Source: SFTJ01 sp905210415 (lineage in GTDB: Bacteria > Bacteroidota > Bacteroidia > Bacteroidales > Muribaculaceae). From it: a stretch of DNA of 8,904 bases. Under the pieces are notes generated by a model. It saw only the letters and a list, made by a program, of their open reading frames with translations. It was not told the DNA's origin and made no database searches. The stretch covers positions 1 to 8,904 of the forward strand of contig CABSDC010000093.1 of assembly GCA_902476295.1 (NCBI GenBank), written 5' to 3'. A program made the position numbers and the translations under genes. Positions 1-7,775 of the stretch are shown here, piece by piece; positions within the stretch are counted from its first letter, which is position 1, and every line of letters starts with the position of its first letter.

Positions 1-99
1 GGGCAACGGCTTAAAATCCGTCACCGACAACGATTGCGCCGCCACGCCCATCCACGCAGCCACCATCATTACGATTGATATTATCTTTCGCATCACCAT
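1..99 (-). CDS. PEGA-family exported protein, N-terminus only (cut by window edge)
   Basis: The 33 codons visible encode a signal peptide (hydrophobic core followed by a VAA-Q cleavage site at about residues 19-22) and then the start of a mature protein reading SLSVTDFKPLP. This matches the same position in the two complete PEGA proteins of the window (TLSVASFNLLP and ISVTTFKPLQ), so it is almost certainly another paralog with the same N-terminal scaffold. Its C-terminal module is outside the window. The start is ambiguous: the sequence reads ATG-GTG-ATG, and the second ATG (position 93) gives an M-R-K start closer to the paralogs' MKR/MKQ starts. It lies 44 nt after the stop of the PEGA-FGE gene; that gap (100-143) is AT-rich and I see no promoter or hairpin in it. 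The next gene is therefore probably co-transcribed. Confidence 0.8.
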   Translation of the reverse strand, partial: MVMRKIISIVMMVAAWMGVAAQSLSVTDFKPLP

Positions 100-143
100 T
101 TCTTATTTATATCTTTTCTTAGTATATGACCGATTTGGGTTTA

Positions 144-2444
144 TCACAACGCTTTGATATTAAACGAGTAAGCCGAATTTGGCGAATCAACAGTGAAGCC
201 TTCGCCATTATCGTTGCCATAATCAAAGCTTATGCGCACTTGGTATCTGCCATCGCCAGAAGTGAACTCAAGTTCTGCAGAAAGTGTGTTTCTGCCGCTC
301 CATTCCTTCACCGACGGAGATTTGGTCACCTTATAGCTATAACCATTCTGCGTAAAGAATTTGATATATCCGTTATAACTCAATGTCTTCACAAAACCTT
401 GCGATTCCCATTCCGTAGGTATCTTATCATAATGGGTGAAATACATTGTCTCGAACTTGCCATCGTGTGTGAAGTCCCAGCACTGTATACCTCTAATACT
501 TGCATATTTGTCGCCATCCGAGCGGTTTTCCACCTTATAGCCCTGATTCTTAAGGTCATTCTTAGTAGACACGCCAAGGTCAACGCCCCAAACAGGGAAA
601 AGCTTGAGCGTACCGTTGCCTCGTGGGCTGTAATTGCCCGAAGAAGGCAAGTTTTGAGTCATTGACGCCCCAGAACCACTGGCCGACATCACCACACGGA
701 AGCCGAAAATCGATGAATTCTCTTCTTGATCATCACGATTAGCAATACGCACAGCCCAGTCCATAGAATGCCAATAGCCACCGCCGCGAACCACACGTTT
801 GCTTCCGCGACTTGGGCCCGTAGGATTGACCTGCGATTGGCTACTATAGCTATCATAATAGTCGGCAGTCCATTCCTCAAGGTTGCCGCTCATATCATAT
901 ATGCCCAATTCGTTAGGCTTCTTAGTTGCCACAGGTTTGCACTCCGACAAACTGCCGTACCATGCCACCTCATCGGCATTGTTGCTTCCGCTATATTTAT
1001 ATCCACGGCTATTGTTGCCACCACGCGCTGCGAATTCCCATTCAGCCTCGGTAGGTAAGCGATAGCTCTTGCCCGTTTTCTGATTGAGCGCTCTCACAAA
1101 CTGCTGCGCTTCTGAGAAAGTTGCGCACACTGGTTGATTGTCGCTTAATCTTGAATTCTTGGTGTAGCCCATCACCGCCTTCCATTGACCTTGGGTGATT
1201 TCGGTCTTACTGATATAGTAGTTGCTGAGTGTGACATTGTGCTCTGGCTTCTCGTCTTCCGACGCTGCATCTTTACCCATTATGAAGCTGCCGCCTTGAA
1301 CATATACCATATCTATGCCAGCACTGTTTGTTGTGCTGCCGACATAGGTGTTGGCACCTTGTGAGCCGCCAGCCGGCGATGATGCAGCGGCCGACTGCAC
1401 TTTTTCGAGAGTGCCGTCAATGGTTTGCTTCTCGCCCTCGGCAAGCTCTATGGTCTTTTCAAGCGACTTATATCCATCTTTCTTTATCACCACAGAGTGC
1501 TTCATGGCGAGCACCTTATTAAATATACTTGGAGATGCACCCAATTTTTCGCCATCCATCCAAACTTCCGCGCCGATTGGCTTCACGCTCACCACCATTG
1601 TGGCGTATTTTGCCGCAAGAGCTGGGATAGTGAGCGACTTCTCCTCTTGCTTTGCAAGTTGAATAGAGGTCTGATAGCTTTGATAACCTGGCTTTTGCAC
1701 CTCAATCAGATACATACCAGCCGTGAGCCTGCCGCTCCAATCGCCTGTGCCACGCTTCTGATTGTTGATGATGATATCGGCGCCCGGTGTAGCGCTATTG
1801 ATGGTGAGAGTGGCGAGAGCCGACTTTAATCGCACTACCTTAGTGACAGTCTCCTTGCCGATATTTATCACGCCAGCCTCATTCATATATCCGTTTGCCT
1901 CGATGCGATATTGGTGGTCGCCATACGGAAGCATGGTCATCAATTCGCCATTGCCATCAACCGGCTGCAATTCGCCATCGATATACACACTTGCGTTTTT
2001 AGGGTCTACTGTCATTGCCAAGAACGAGCCACCGGCATCCTGAGTGACCACGGTGCGCACCTCGCCCGAAGCAAGCGTCATCTCGTAGGTGCAAGCAGCC
2101 TCGATTGGGCATGGAAAGTAGTAGTCGCGCAGAATACCCAACTGTGGGTGCTTCAGCGTGATCTTCTTGATGCCGTGAGGCACATACACCCATATCTCGC
2201 CCACTTCTTGCTTTACTTTCACGATGCCTGCCGCACCGCCCTCAAACGAGAAGCCCGTCTGCGTGGTCACCACCTTAATCAAGGCAGCCACCTCGCCGTT
2301 TTGGTCCTTTACTTGCGTTCCAGCCAAGTTTGCCGTGATATCGTTTTGCAATGGCTTAAACGTCGTTACCGAAATTCCCTGTGCCCACAGGCAACTTGCG
2401 CCCACGAGCATCATCATTAATAATGTATATAGTTTTCGTTTCAT
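144..2444 (-). CDS. Exported protein: three PEGA domains, FGE/sulfatase-type domain without catalytic Cys, and a novel C-terminal domain
   Basis: 766 aa. Signal peptide at residues 1-22 (cleavage LWA-Q). Residues 23-140 are the N-terminal domain shared with the PEGA-Sel1 gene of this window. Three PEGA-like beta domains follow at about 141-207, 211-277 and 281-346; the third carries GAEVWMDGEKLGASP. A Ser/Ala/Gly-rich linker (350-376) leads to an FGE-sulfatase-type domain at about 377-587, with MVYVQGGSFIMG, TEITQGQWKAVMG, YRLPTEAEWEFAARGG, GIYDMSGNLEEWTADYY, VVRGGGYW and GFRVVMS. In true formylglycine-generating enzymes the stretch after RGGSY holds two active-site cysteines; here the aligned positions appear to be His559 and Ala564, so sulfatase activation is unlikely and a binding or structural role is inferred. 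Residues 611-766 form an additional domain I do not recognise. The start is 24 nt after the upstream stop, preceded by an AGAGAG purine stretch. The stop is TGA followed at once by TAA. Domain calls are firm; function is unknown. Confidence 0.93.
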   Translation of the reverse strand: MKRKLYTLLMMMLVGASCLWAQGISVTTFKPLQNDITANLAGTQVKDQNGEVAALIKVVTTQTGFSFEGGAAGIVKVKQEVGEIWVYVPHGIKKITLKHPQLGILRDYYFPCPIEAACTYEMTLASGEVRTVVTQDAGGSFLAMTVDPKNASVYIDGELQPVDGNGELMTMLPYGDHQYRIEANGYMNEAGVINIGKETVTKVVRLKSALATLTINSATPGADIIINNQKRGTGDWSGRLTAGMYLIEVQKPGYQSYQTSIQLAKQEEKSLTIPALAAKYATMVVSVKPIGAEVWMDGEKLGASPSIFNKVLAMKHSVVIKKDGYKSLEKTIELAEGEKQTIDGTLEKVQSAAASSPAGGSQGANTYVGSTTNSAGIDMVYVQGGSFIMGKDAASEDEKPEHNVTLSNYYISKTEITQGQWKAVMGYTKNSRLSDNQPVCATFSEAQQFVRALNQKTGKSYRLPTEAEWEFAARGGNNSRGYKYSGSNNADEVAWYGSLSECKPVATKKPNELGIYDMSGNLEEWTADYYDSYSSQSQVNPTGPSRGSKRVVRGGGYWHSMDWAVRIANRDDQEENSSIFGFRVVMSASGSGASMTQNLPSSGNYSPRGNGTLKLFPVWGVDLGVSTKNDLKNQGYKVENRSDGDKYASIRGIQCWDFTHDGKFETMYFTHYDKIPTEWESQGFVKTLSYNGYIKFFTQNGYSYKVTKSPSVKEWSGRNTLSAELEFTSGDGRYQVRISFDYGNDNGEGFTVDSPNSAYSFNIKAL

Positions 2445-2468
2445 ATTCTCTCTTTATTTCATGTTGTT

Positions 2469-3965
2469 TTAGTACAACTCAAGTTCTGGAGCAGTATTCT
2501 CATAATCGGGCATACACATACCTGTAGATGCGCCTATATATGTAGGGTCGGAGATATAATACACCTTTCCGTTGTAGCGATAGCCCACGCCATTGATTGG
2601 GTTTGGCAATACCACCACCGCAGCCTCATGGCCAGGGTAATGCACAAGTTGCGCATCCATTCCGAGCACATTGCGCAGCAGATAGGTGTAGAATACGGCA
2701 CGGTCTTCGCAGTCGCAATAAGGATAATAGAGCGTCTCCTCAAAGAAGAATGGCTTCTCATAGCCAAACTGCTCATCGTCGGTGGCATACTCAAATGCCT
2801 TCTGCACGAAGTCGAGAATCGTGTTCACGGCATCGAGGGTGCTCATGCCCTGCACTTGGCGCTTAATCTGCTCCACCACCTCGCGGCGTGTGGCGCTGGA
2901 ATAATCCGACATTGCGAATCCAGGCACCGGCATCTGTGGATAGCCGTCCATCAGCGCTATCAGGTTGCGGTTGACCGTACCAGTGACTTTAATCTTCGAT
3001 GATTTCAGCGAATATGTCTTGGCATTGTTTGGCAACAATGGCTCTTGCTTAATCACCAGATTCAACGCACGGAGCGCGCCCTGATCGGCAGAAGTGTCGT
3101 AGGTGCTCACCGTTTCTATCTTCTTGGCATTGTCGCTTGCAAAGATAAAGAATTTCTCGCCATTTTTGTCAAGATATGTGCGGGCATATATCATGTGGTC
3201 GAATGGCAACAGCATCACAAGGTCGCTGCCGTTAGCCACGCCTACGCGCGAATCATAACCAAGCGCCACAAGCATAAAGTGCGTGATAAACATCTGCGTG
3301 TTGGCGTCGCTATTGATGCGTGCGGCATAGCGCCTTGCATATTGGAAGGTCTGCCAGTCGCCCATTCTATATTTCACGACATCGGCTTTCAGTGCTGTTA
3401 TCACATCATCGGCGAGGTCGGTATCGAGCATTTCACCCCATTTTTCCGACAAATCTCCGCCGCCAATGCCATCAAGCGTAGTCACCTCAACCTTTGGCAA
3501 CTTCAGGTCAAGCCCGAACAAATCCACATTCACCATCTGCACGGCAGGCGACACAGGTGTTGGCGCCGGAGCTGGCACAGGCTTAGGTGCTGGAGCGGGT
3601 GCAGGCTTTGGCTCTGGTTTCGGCTCTGGCTTAGGTTCTGGGTCAACCATTGGTTCCGGGTCTTTCTTTGGCACGGTCACCACTGGCTTATCCTGAGGCT
3701 GTGGTTTATCCTTTTCCACATCAGGCACCTGCTTAGGCTTTGGCACAGGGTCTTTCTTCACTCCACGAAACACATTGTAGTCGCGCCACACTCCCTCAAG
3801 GAATGATGCGTATGACGACAGTATATTTTGGCGGAAATCACTAAATCCGCTATACATCGACTTGCGGAAACTATCGAAGTCGTCGGATGTGTTTTGAGCA
3901 TTTGCGCCCATACATGCCGCTGCCATAACGAGCAACAACACGCCAATTCGTTTTTTCGTTGCCAT
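2469..3965 (-). CDS. Exported proline-rich, transglutaminase-like protein
   Basis: 498 aa. Signal peptide at residues 1-24 (ending ANA-Q); Cys18 lies in an AAAC context, so a lipoprotein is possible but less likely. Residues 25-66 form an aromatic, charged amphipathic segment (FDSFRKSMYSGFSDFRQ...). Residues 72-140 are a Pro/Lys/Glu/Ala-rich linker built of PEPKPEPKP and PAPAPAPKP repeats. The C-terminus (about 375-498) is transglutaminase/papain-like: YCDCEDRA places the likely nucleophile at Cys419 (Cys417 is close by), GHEAAVVV gives His446 and YYISDPTY gives Asp473, a complete Cys-His-Asp triad. Family knowledge suggests peptide-bond hydrolysis or amide transfer at the envelope; the substrate is not shown. 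A region at about 205-280 looks like a second, degenerate copy of the fold (see findings). The gene starts 1 nt after the upstream stop, so translation of the two is probably coupled. Confidence 0.9.
   Translation of the reverse strand: MATKKRIGVLLLVMAAACMGANAQNTSDDFDSFRKSMYSGFSDFRQNILSSYASFLEGVWRDYNVFRGVKKDPVPKPKQVPDVEKDKPQPQDKPVVTVPKKDPEPMVDPEPKPEPKPEPKPAPAPAPKPVPAPAPTPVSPAVQMVNVDLFGLDLKLPKVEVTTLDGIGGGDLSEKWGEMLDTDLADDVITALKADVVKYRMGDWQTFQYARRYAARINSDANTQMFITHFMLVALGYDSRVGVANGSDLVMLLPFDHMIYARTYLDKNGEKFFIFASDNAKKIETVSTYDTSADQGALRALNLVIKQEPLLPNNAKTYSLKSSKIKVTGTVNRNLIALMDGYPQMPVPGFAMSDYSSATRREVVEQIKRQVQGMSTLDAVNTILDFVQKAFEYATDDEQFGYEKPFFFEETLYYPYCDCEDRAVFYTYLLRNVLGMDAQLVHYPGHEAAVVVLPNPINGVGYRYNGKVYYISDPTYIGASTGMCMPDYENTAPELELY
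3546..3752 (-). repeat. Low-complexity Pro/Lys/Glu/Ala-rich coding repeat
   Basis: Residues 72-140 of the transglutaminase-like protein consist largely of short KPEP and PAPAP units encoded by degenerate hexamer-like repeats. Such rods are extended and are known from TonB-type and other envelope proteins. Here it separates an N-terminal aromatic segment from the enzymatic part. The repeat could vary in length between strains by slippage. Confidence 0.8.
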
Positions 3966-3969
3966 ATCA
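3963..3969 (-). promoter_or_regulatory. Stop/start junction, probable translational coupling
   Basis: The LPP20-like gene ends in TGA (3969-3967) and the transglutaminase-like gene begins with ATG (3965-3963), leaving a single T between them. There is no clear Shine-Dalgarno sequence ahead of this ATG. Terminating ribosomes could re-initiate directly, which would keep the two products at matched levels. The spacing is seen directly; coupling is inferred. Confidence 0.6.
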
Positions 3970-5790
3970 GAAATCGTATGCGTTTATTAATCCGAAATTA
4001 GGGTCTTTTTCTGGTTGCCATGTTCTCACCTTGATGATTGGCTTCTCTGGGTTGTTGAGATCTACCATCAAGAACAGATAACCGGTATCGCCATAGCTCG
4101 ACGAATAGTAGTCTTGCTTAATCTGTATGCCATACACCTCGCCGCCATTGCCAAGCTTCACCACATCGTTGTTGGCAAAGCGGATGTTGATAAACTCTTG
4201 GCTTGCGAAGCTATACGCAAGGTTTTTCACATACTCGTCTTTGGTATATCGTGTGTATTTATATACCTTGTCGCTCACATGCACTCCCACATCGCCAGGC
4301 TTGCGTGCGGCGCGAGAGATAGTTTTACCGATGATAATCACGGCATTATCGTCGAATACGCTCTTGATGTAATTGAGGTCTTTGAGCGCAAAAGCGGTCT
4401 TATAGTCCTCAAGGAAGTTCATCAGCGCCACGCGGGCAAGTTCTGCCCAGTCGCCTTTCATCAAGATGTCTTTTTCGGCCTGTTCACCGAGTCCGAATGC
4501 CACGTTTTCAATCTTCTTATTGGCGTTGAATGTGAATGTCACTTCCTCCATAAAGCGGCGGCGATTGCTCTTAAACGAGAAGTTCATTGGCAATCCACGG
4601 CAAATCACCTTGTTGCCATAGCCCACATAGGTGTAGTGTGGAGTGCCATAGATGCGTGCCGACCCGTATTGTATGAGTTTGCGGAAAGTGGTCCATCCAT
4701 CGGGAGTGAACTCGCTCTTCACGCCCTCGTAGTTGCGATTTTGGATGGCTGCTGCTATGCGGCCCATCACCTTGTCGTAGGTGCCGGTGTTGTCTACGGT
4801 CTTCAAGCCCGAAGCGGCAAATGCTGCGGTGCTGTTGCCTGTGCTAAGCTGTGCCACGCCCTTAGCGGCTCCTGCCACCTTAGAGCCACCGCCCTTGTTG
4901 GAGAGTGTGAGATAAGCCTTGCGAAACGAAGTGCCCTTCATCACGCCCATCACGGTCTCTATCTCCTTGTCGATGTGCGACTGACCCTCATAAGAGTATT
5001 CGCACTTGATGTTCACCGATTCTGGCACCTGACCTGGGCGCATCTCTGCCATCGCACGGCCATCGCGAGCGCTGCATATCGGGCTCCAGTCTACACCATC
5101 AAAGTATGTGAAATCGAGGCTCTGCACCGGTTTTCCCTTATAGCCAAATTGCATAAGCATAGTGCTGCCGTCCATGCCAGTTTTCTGCACCGACACGTCG
5201 CCGAGTATCGAATTGATTTGCTCTGGAATCCATGTGATGAGCAAGTGCTCTTTGCCCTCGCCATCGGTCCACTTCACCTCGTTTTCGTATTGGAGGCTCT
5301 TGAGCAGGCACAATGCCCAATAATAGTTGCGCAGGGCATCGTCTACCTTGGCGCTCTTCTCGGCTTTCACTGCCATGCCCACGAGGTCAATCACCTTGTT
5401 TTTACGGCCGGCGAAGATGCGCTCTATCTCGCTGCGCTTCACATATCGCAGCACATGGGCATCGGGCTCGTTGGAAATCACCAGACGATTGGTGTTGGTG
5501 AGTGTGGCTTGCGAATAGGTGTTCACCACCATTTGGCATGCCGAACGGGAGTCGAGGTTGCCGTTTGTCACCACCTCATTCTCTACGGTCTGAAACGACC
5601 CTTGCACATTCACCGAAATCTTGCTCAGCAGGTCGTTGAGCGCCGCATTGTCGGCGGCTTTAAGCGTTTCTCCTGTGCCTTCTCCCGAGAGGAATTCCTT
5701 GCTGTTGCGTATCTGCTCAGCACTCTGTGCCGACACGGTTGCCCACATTGTCAGCATCATCAATAGTGATATTCCAAATTTTCGTATCAT
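3967..5790 (-). CDS. Exported LPP20-like protein with NTF2-like C-terminal regions
   Basis: 607 aa from the chosen ATG at 5790. The frame is open upstream to an ATG at 5853, but that start would add 21 charged, Cys-containing residues before the signal peptide and overlap the upstream gene. The internal start gives a standard signal peptide (MIRKFGISLLMML..., cleavage VSA-Q at residues 19-22). Residues 30-110 resemble LPP20/FlgT-N-type domains: a GEGTG turn (36-40), an Ala-rich helix (KAADNAALNDLLSKI) and a strand reading ISVNVQGSF. Residues about 340-440 and 447-598 each look like an NTF2/SnoaL-like unit; the second begins with a long helix (WAELARVALMNFLEDYKTAF) and continues as a curved sheet ending in IIKVRTW. 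These fold assignments come from pattern, not a search. No catalytic motif is evident, so a structural or binding role in the periplasm or outer membrane is inferred. It sits between the PEGA-Sel1 gene (34-nt AT-rich gap, no hairpin) and the transglutaminase-like gene. Confidence 0.88.
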   Translation of the reverse strand: MIRKFGISLLMMLTMWATVSAQSAEQIRNSKEFLSGEGTGETLKAADNAALNDLLSKISVNVQGSFQTVENEVVTNGNLDSRSACQMVVNTYSQATLTNTNRLVISNEPDAHVLRYVKRSEIERIFAGRKNKVIDLVGMAVKAEKSAKVDDALRNYYWALCLLKSLQYENEVKWTDGEGKEHLLITWIPEQINSILGDVSVQKTGMDGSTMLMQFGYKGKPVQSLDFTYFDGVDWSPICSARDGRAMAEMRPGQVPESVNIKCEYSYEGQSHIDKEIETVMGVMKGTSFRKAYLTLSNKGGGSKVAGAAKGVAQLSTGNSTAAFAASGLKTVDNTGTYDKVMGRIAAAIQNRNYEGVKSEFTPDGWTTFRKLIQYGSARIYGTPHYTYVGYGNKVICRGLPMNFSFKSNRRRFMEEVTFTFNANKKIENVAFGLGEQAEKDILMKGDWAELARVALMNFLEDYKTAFALKDLNYIKSVFDDNAVIIIGKTISRAARKPGDVGVHVSDKVYKYTRYTKDEYVKNLAYSFASQEFINIRFANNDVVKLGNGGEVYGIQIKQDYYSSSYGDTGYLFLMVDLNNPEKPIIKVRTWQPEKDPNFGLINAYDF

Positions 5791-5824
5791 ATAGTTGTTA
5801 ATTTTATTATTTTCCAAAACATTA

Positions 5825-7633
5825 TCACATTTTCGACAGACGCTCCTGTGCATGGCGCTCGCCCTTGTCGGCAGCCATGCGATACCACTTCAGCGCCTCG
5901 TCCTTGTTTTTCTTCACGCCATTGCCAAACTCGTAGCATGCGCCAAGGTTGTATTGCGCGCTGGCATTGCCCTGCTCGGCGGCTTTCATCAGCCATTTCA
6001 CGGCTTCCTCCTTGTCGCGCTTCACGCCTTGCCCATTCATATAGAACTGGGCAAGATTCATCATCGAGGCGGTATTGCCCAGTTCGGCGGCCTTGCGATA
6101 CCATATCGCCGATTCCTGCAAATCCTTGCTCACGCCATAGCCAAGCTCATAGCACAGGCCCATGTTGTGCATCGACTGCTTGTTGCCAAGCGCTGCGGCT
6201 TTCTTAAACCATTCCACGGCTTGCTTGGAATCTTGCGCCACGCCATCGCCGGTGATGTAGCAATAGCCTATGCTGCCTATGGCATTTTTCTCGCCCTGCG
6301 CAGCGGCCTTGTGATATAGCTTCAATGCCTCGGCTATATTTTTTCTCACGCCATAGCCTTTATGGTAGGCTTCACCAAGATTATATTGTCCTACAGGATC
6401 TCCCTGTTCGGCTGATTTTCTAAACCAATACACGGCATCGACATAATTCTTTTCTTTGACGAATGCCAAACCTAAATTGTTTTGCGCTTCGGCATCACCC
6501 ATAATTGCCTGATTGTAGTAATCAAGCGCCTTTGTGCCTGCTTGCGGCACTTTGCCTTTATAGTCGCTATAATTGCTGCTGCTTTCGCCCCCAGTGAGCA
6601 CGCCAACCATCTTGCTCGTCTTGCCTTCTTCCACGAGCACGTCCTCTGAATGATCGGCATAACCGGGCTTCTTAATGGTCACGCGGCGCTTTCCGCAGAG
6701 CACATTCTTGAAGATGTCGGGACTTGCGCCAAGTTTCTTGCCATCCATCCACACCTCGGCGCCTAATGGCTTAAACGACACCTCAAGCATGCCATACAGC
6801 GGCACGAGCGCGGGTATGGTCACCACTCGCTCTTCCTGATTCTTCAGAGTCACCGATGACTTGTGGCTTTGGTGGCCATCGAGACGGCATTCTATGATAT
6901 ACATGCCGGCATTCACTTCGCCACTCCAAGTGCCTTTGCCCTTTTCCTGCTCGTTCACCAAGATTATGGCATCGGCAGTTGTGCTTTTCACGATCAATTT
7001 GGCTTTTGCCGACTTCAGATGCACATTCAGCACCGTCTTATCTTTGCCTATCTGCACCACGCCGGCTTCGGGCATATATGCGCCTGCTTCCACGCGATAT
7101 TGGTGTTCGCCGTAGGGCAACACCTGCAGATACTCGCCTGTGCCATCGTTGGCCTGAAGCACATCGTCGATATACACACCGGCATTCTTTGGTGTCACCG
7201 ACATTGCGAGGAACGAACCGCCGGCATCCTGAGTGACTACGGTGCGCACCTCGCCCGAGGTGAGTGCCATCTCGTAGGTCTTTGCGGCTTCTATGGCACA
7301 TGGGAAATAATAATCGCGCAGCACGCCCAATTGCGGGTGCTTTATAGTGATTTTCTTGATGCCATGGGGTACATACACCCATATCTCGCCCACTTCTTGC
7401 TTGATTTTGACTATTCCGGCGGCTCCGCCTTCAAAACTAAATCCTGTCTGCGATGTCACCACCTTTATCAGCGCTGCCACGTCGCCATTCTGGTCTTTCT
7501 CTTGTGTGCCTGCCATATTGGCCGTGAGGTCGTTTGGCAACAGGTTAAACGATGCCACCGACAACGTCTGCGCAGCCACGCTCATCCACGCAGCCACCAC
7601 AATCGCCACCAATATGCCTATCCTTTGCTTCAT
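5825..7633 (-). CDS. Exported protein with three PEGA domains and six Sel1 repeats
   Basis: 602 aa. Signal peptide at residues 1-22 (cleavage VAA-Q). Residues 23-140 are the scaffold N-terminal domain (DQNGDVAALIKVVTSQTGF, EIWVYVPHGIKKI, RDYYFPC), typical of Bacteroidetes PEGA proteins. PEGA-like domains lie at about 141-207 (GVYIDD), 211-277 (degenerate, ILVNEQEKGKGTWSG) and 281-347 (EVWMDGKKLGASP). A short Ser/Tyr/Gly linker (348-365) leads to six Sel1-like repeats at about 380-591. The first is shortened (AFVKEKNYVDA, no G-x-GV loop); the others follow NLGxxYxxGxGVxxDxxxAxxWxxKAAxxG. The protein ends with a capping helix (AQERLSKM). Sel1 arrays form alpha-alpha solenoids that bind other proteins, and PEGA domains are small beta modules often found in surface proteins, so an exported scaffold or adaptor is inferred. 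The ATG at 7633 is 4 nt after the stop of the Sel1 remnant. Confidence 0.93.
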   Translation of the reverse strand: MKQRIGILVAIVVAAWMSVAAQTLSVASFNLLPNDLTANMAGTQEKDQNGDVAALIKVVTSQTGFSFEGGAAGIVKIKQEVGEIWVYVPHGIKKITIKHPQLGVLRDYYFPCAIEAAKTYEMALTSGEVRTVVTQDAGGSFLAMSVTPKNAGVYIDDVLQANDGTGEYLQVLPYGEHQYRVEAGAYMPEAGVVQIGKDKTVLNVHLKSAKAKLIVKSTTADAIILVNEQEKGKGTWSGEVNAGMYIIECRLDGHQSHKSSVTLKNQEERVVTIPALVPLYGMLEVSFKPLGAEVWMDGKKLGASPDIFKNVLCGKRRVTIKKPGYADHSEDVLVEEGKTSKMVGVLTGGESSSNYSDYKGKVPQAGTKALDYYNQAIMGDAEAQNNLGLAFVKEKNYVDAVYWFRKSAEQGDPVGQYNLGEAYHKGYGVRKNIAEALKLYHKAAAQGEKNAIGSIGYCYITGDGVAQDSKQAVEWFKKAAALGNKQSMHNMGLCYELGYGVSKDLQESAIWYRKAAELGNTASMMNLAQFYMNGQGVKRDKEEAVKWLMKAAEQGNASAQYNLGACYEFGNGVKKNKDEALKWYRMAADKGERHAQERLSKM

Positions 7634-7637
7634 AATA

Positions 7638-7775
7638 TCAATATCCTAATTCTTTTAATCTTTTCTTTGCCATGGAAATTCCTTGGTCTGCAGCTTTGCG
7701 ATACCACTTCACTGCTTCATTAATATCTTTGCTTACGCCTTCGCCGTTGTAATAGGAGACGCCTAAATTGGAGGA
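7638..7775 (-). pseudogene. Orphan C-terminal Sel1 repeat, out of frame with the upstream gene
   Basis: Between the stop of the upstream PEGA-Sel1 gene (7765-7763) and the next ATG (7633), one frame encodes a complete Sel1 repeat and a natural protein end: SNLGVSYYNGEGVSKD, then AVKWYRKAADQG, then MAKKRLKELGY and a TGA at 7640-7638. No start codon or signal peptide precedes it, and this frame is closed by TAG at 7778-7776. It is therefore a fragment, most simply the former 3' end of the upstream gene. Its stop lies 4 nt from the next start, as expected for an original operon junction. The fragment overlaps the last codons of the upstream gene in another frame. The repeat is seen directly; its origin is inferred. 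Confidence 0.75.

Noticed and set aside
100..143. Possible promoter in the AT-rich gap before the leftmost gene
   Set aside because: On the coding strand I find no TTTG (-33) or TAnnTTTG (-7) element, and the 44-nt spacing suits operon read-through.
4015..5766. Long plus-strand open frame of 583 codons opposite the LPP20-like gene
   Set aside because: It is exactly in register with the sense codons, so it exists only because the gene avoids TTA, CTA and TCA codons. Its translation is rich in His/Cys/Ala without domain sense, while the minus strand has a signal peptide and recognisable domains.
5791..5853. Longer N-terminus for the LPP20-like gene starting at 5853
   Set aside because: It would put 21 polar, Cys-containing residues ahead of a textbook signal peptide and overlap the 3' end of the upstream gene by 29 nt; the ATG at 5790 fits better.
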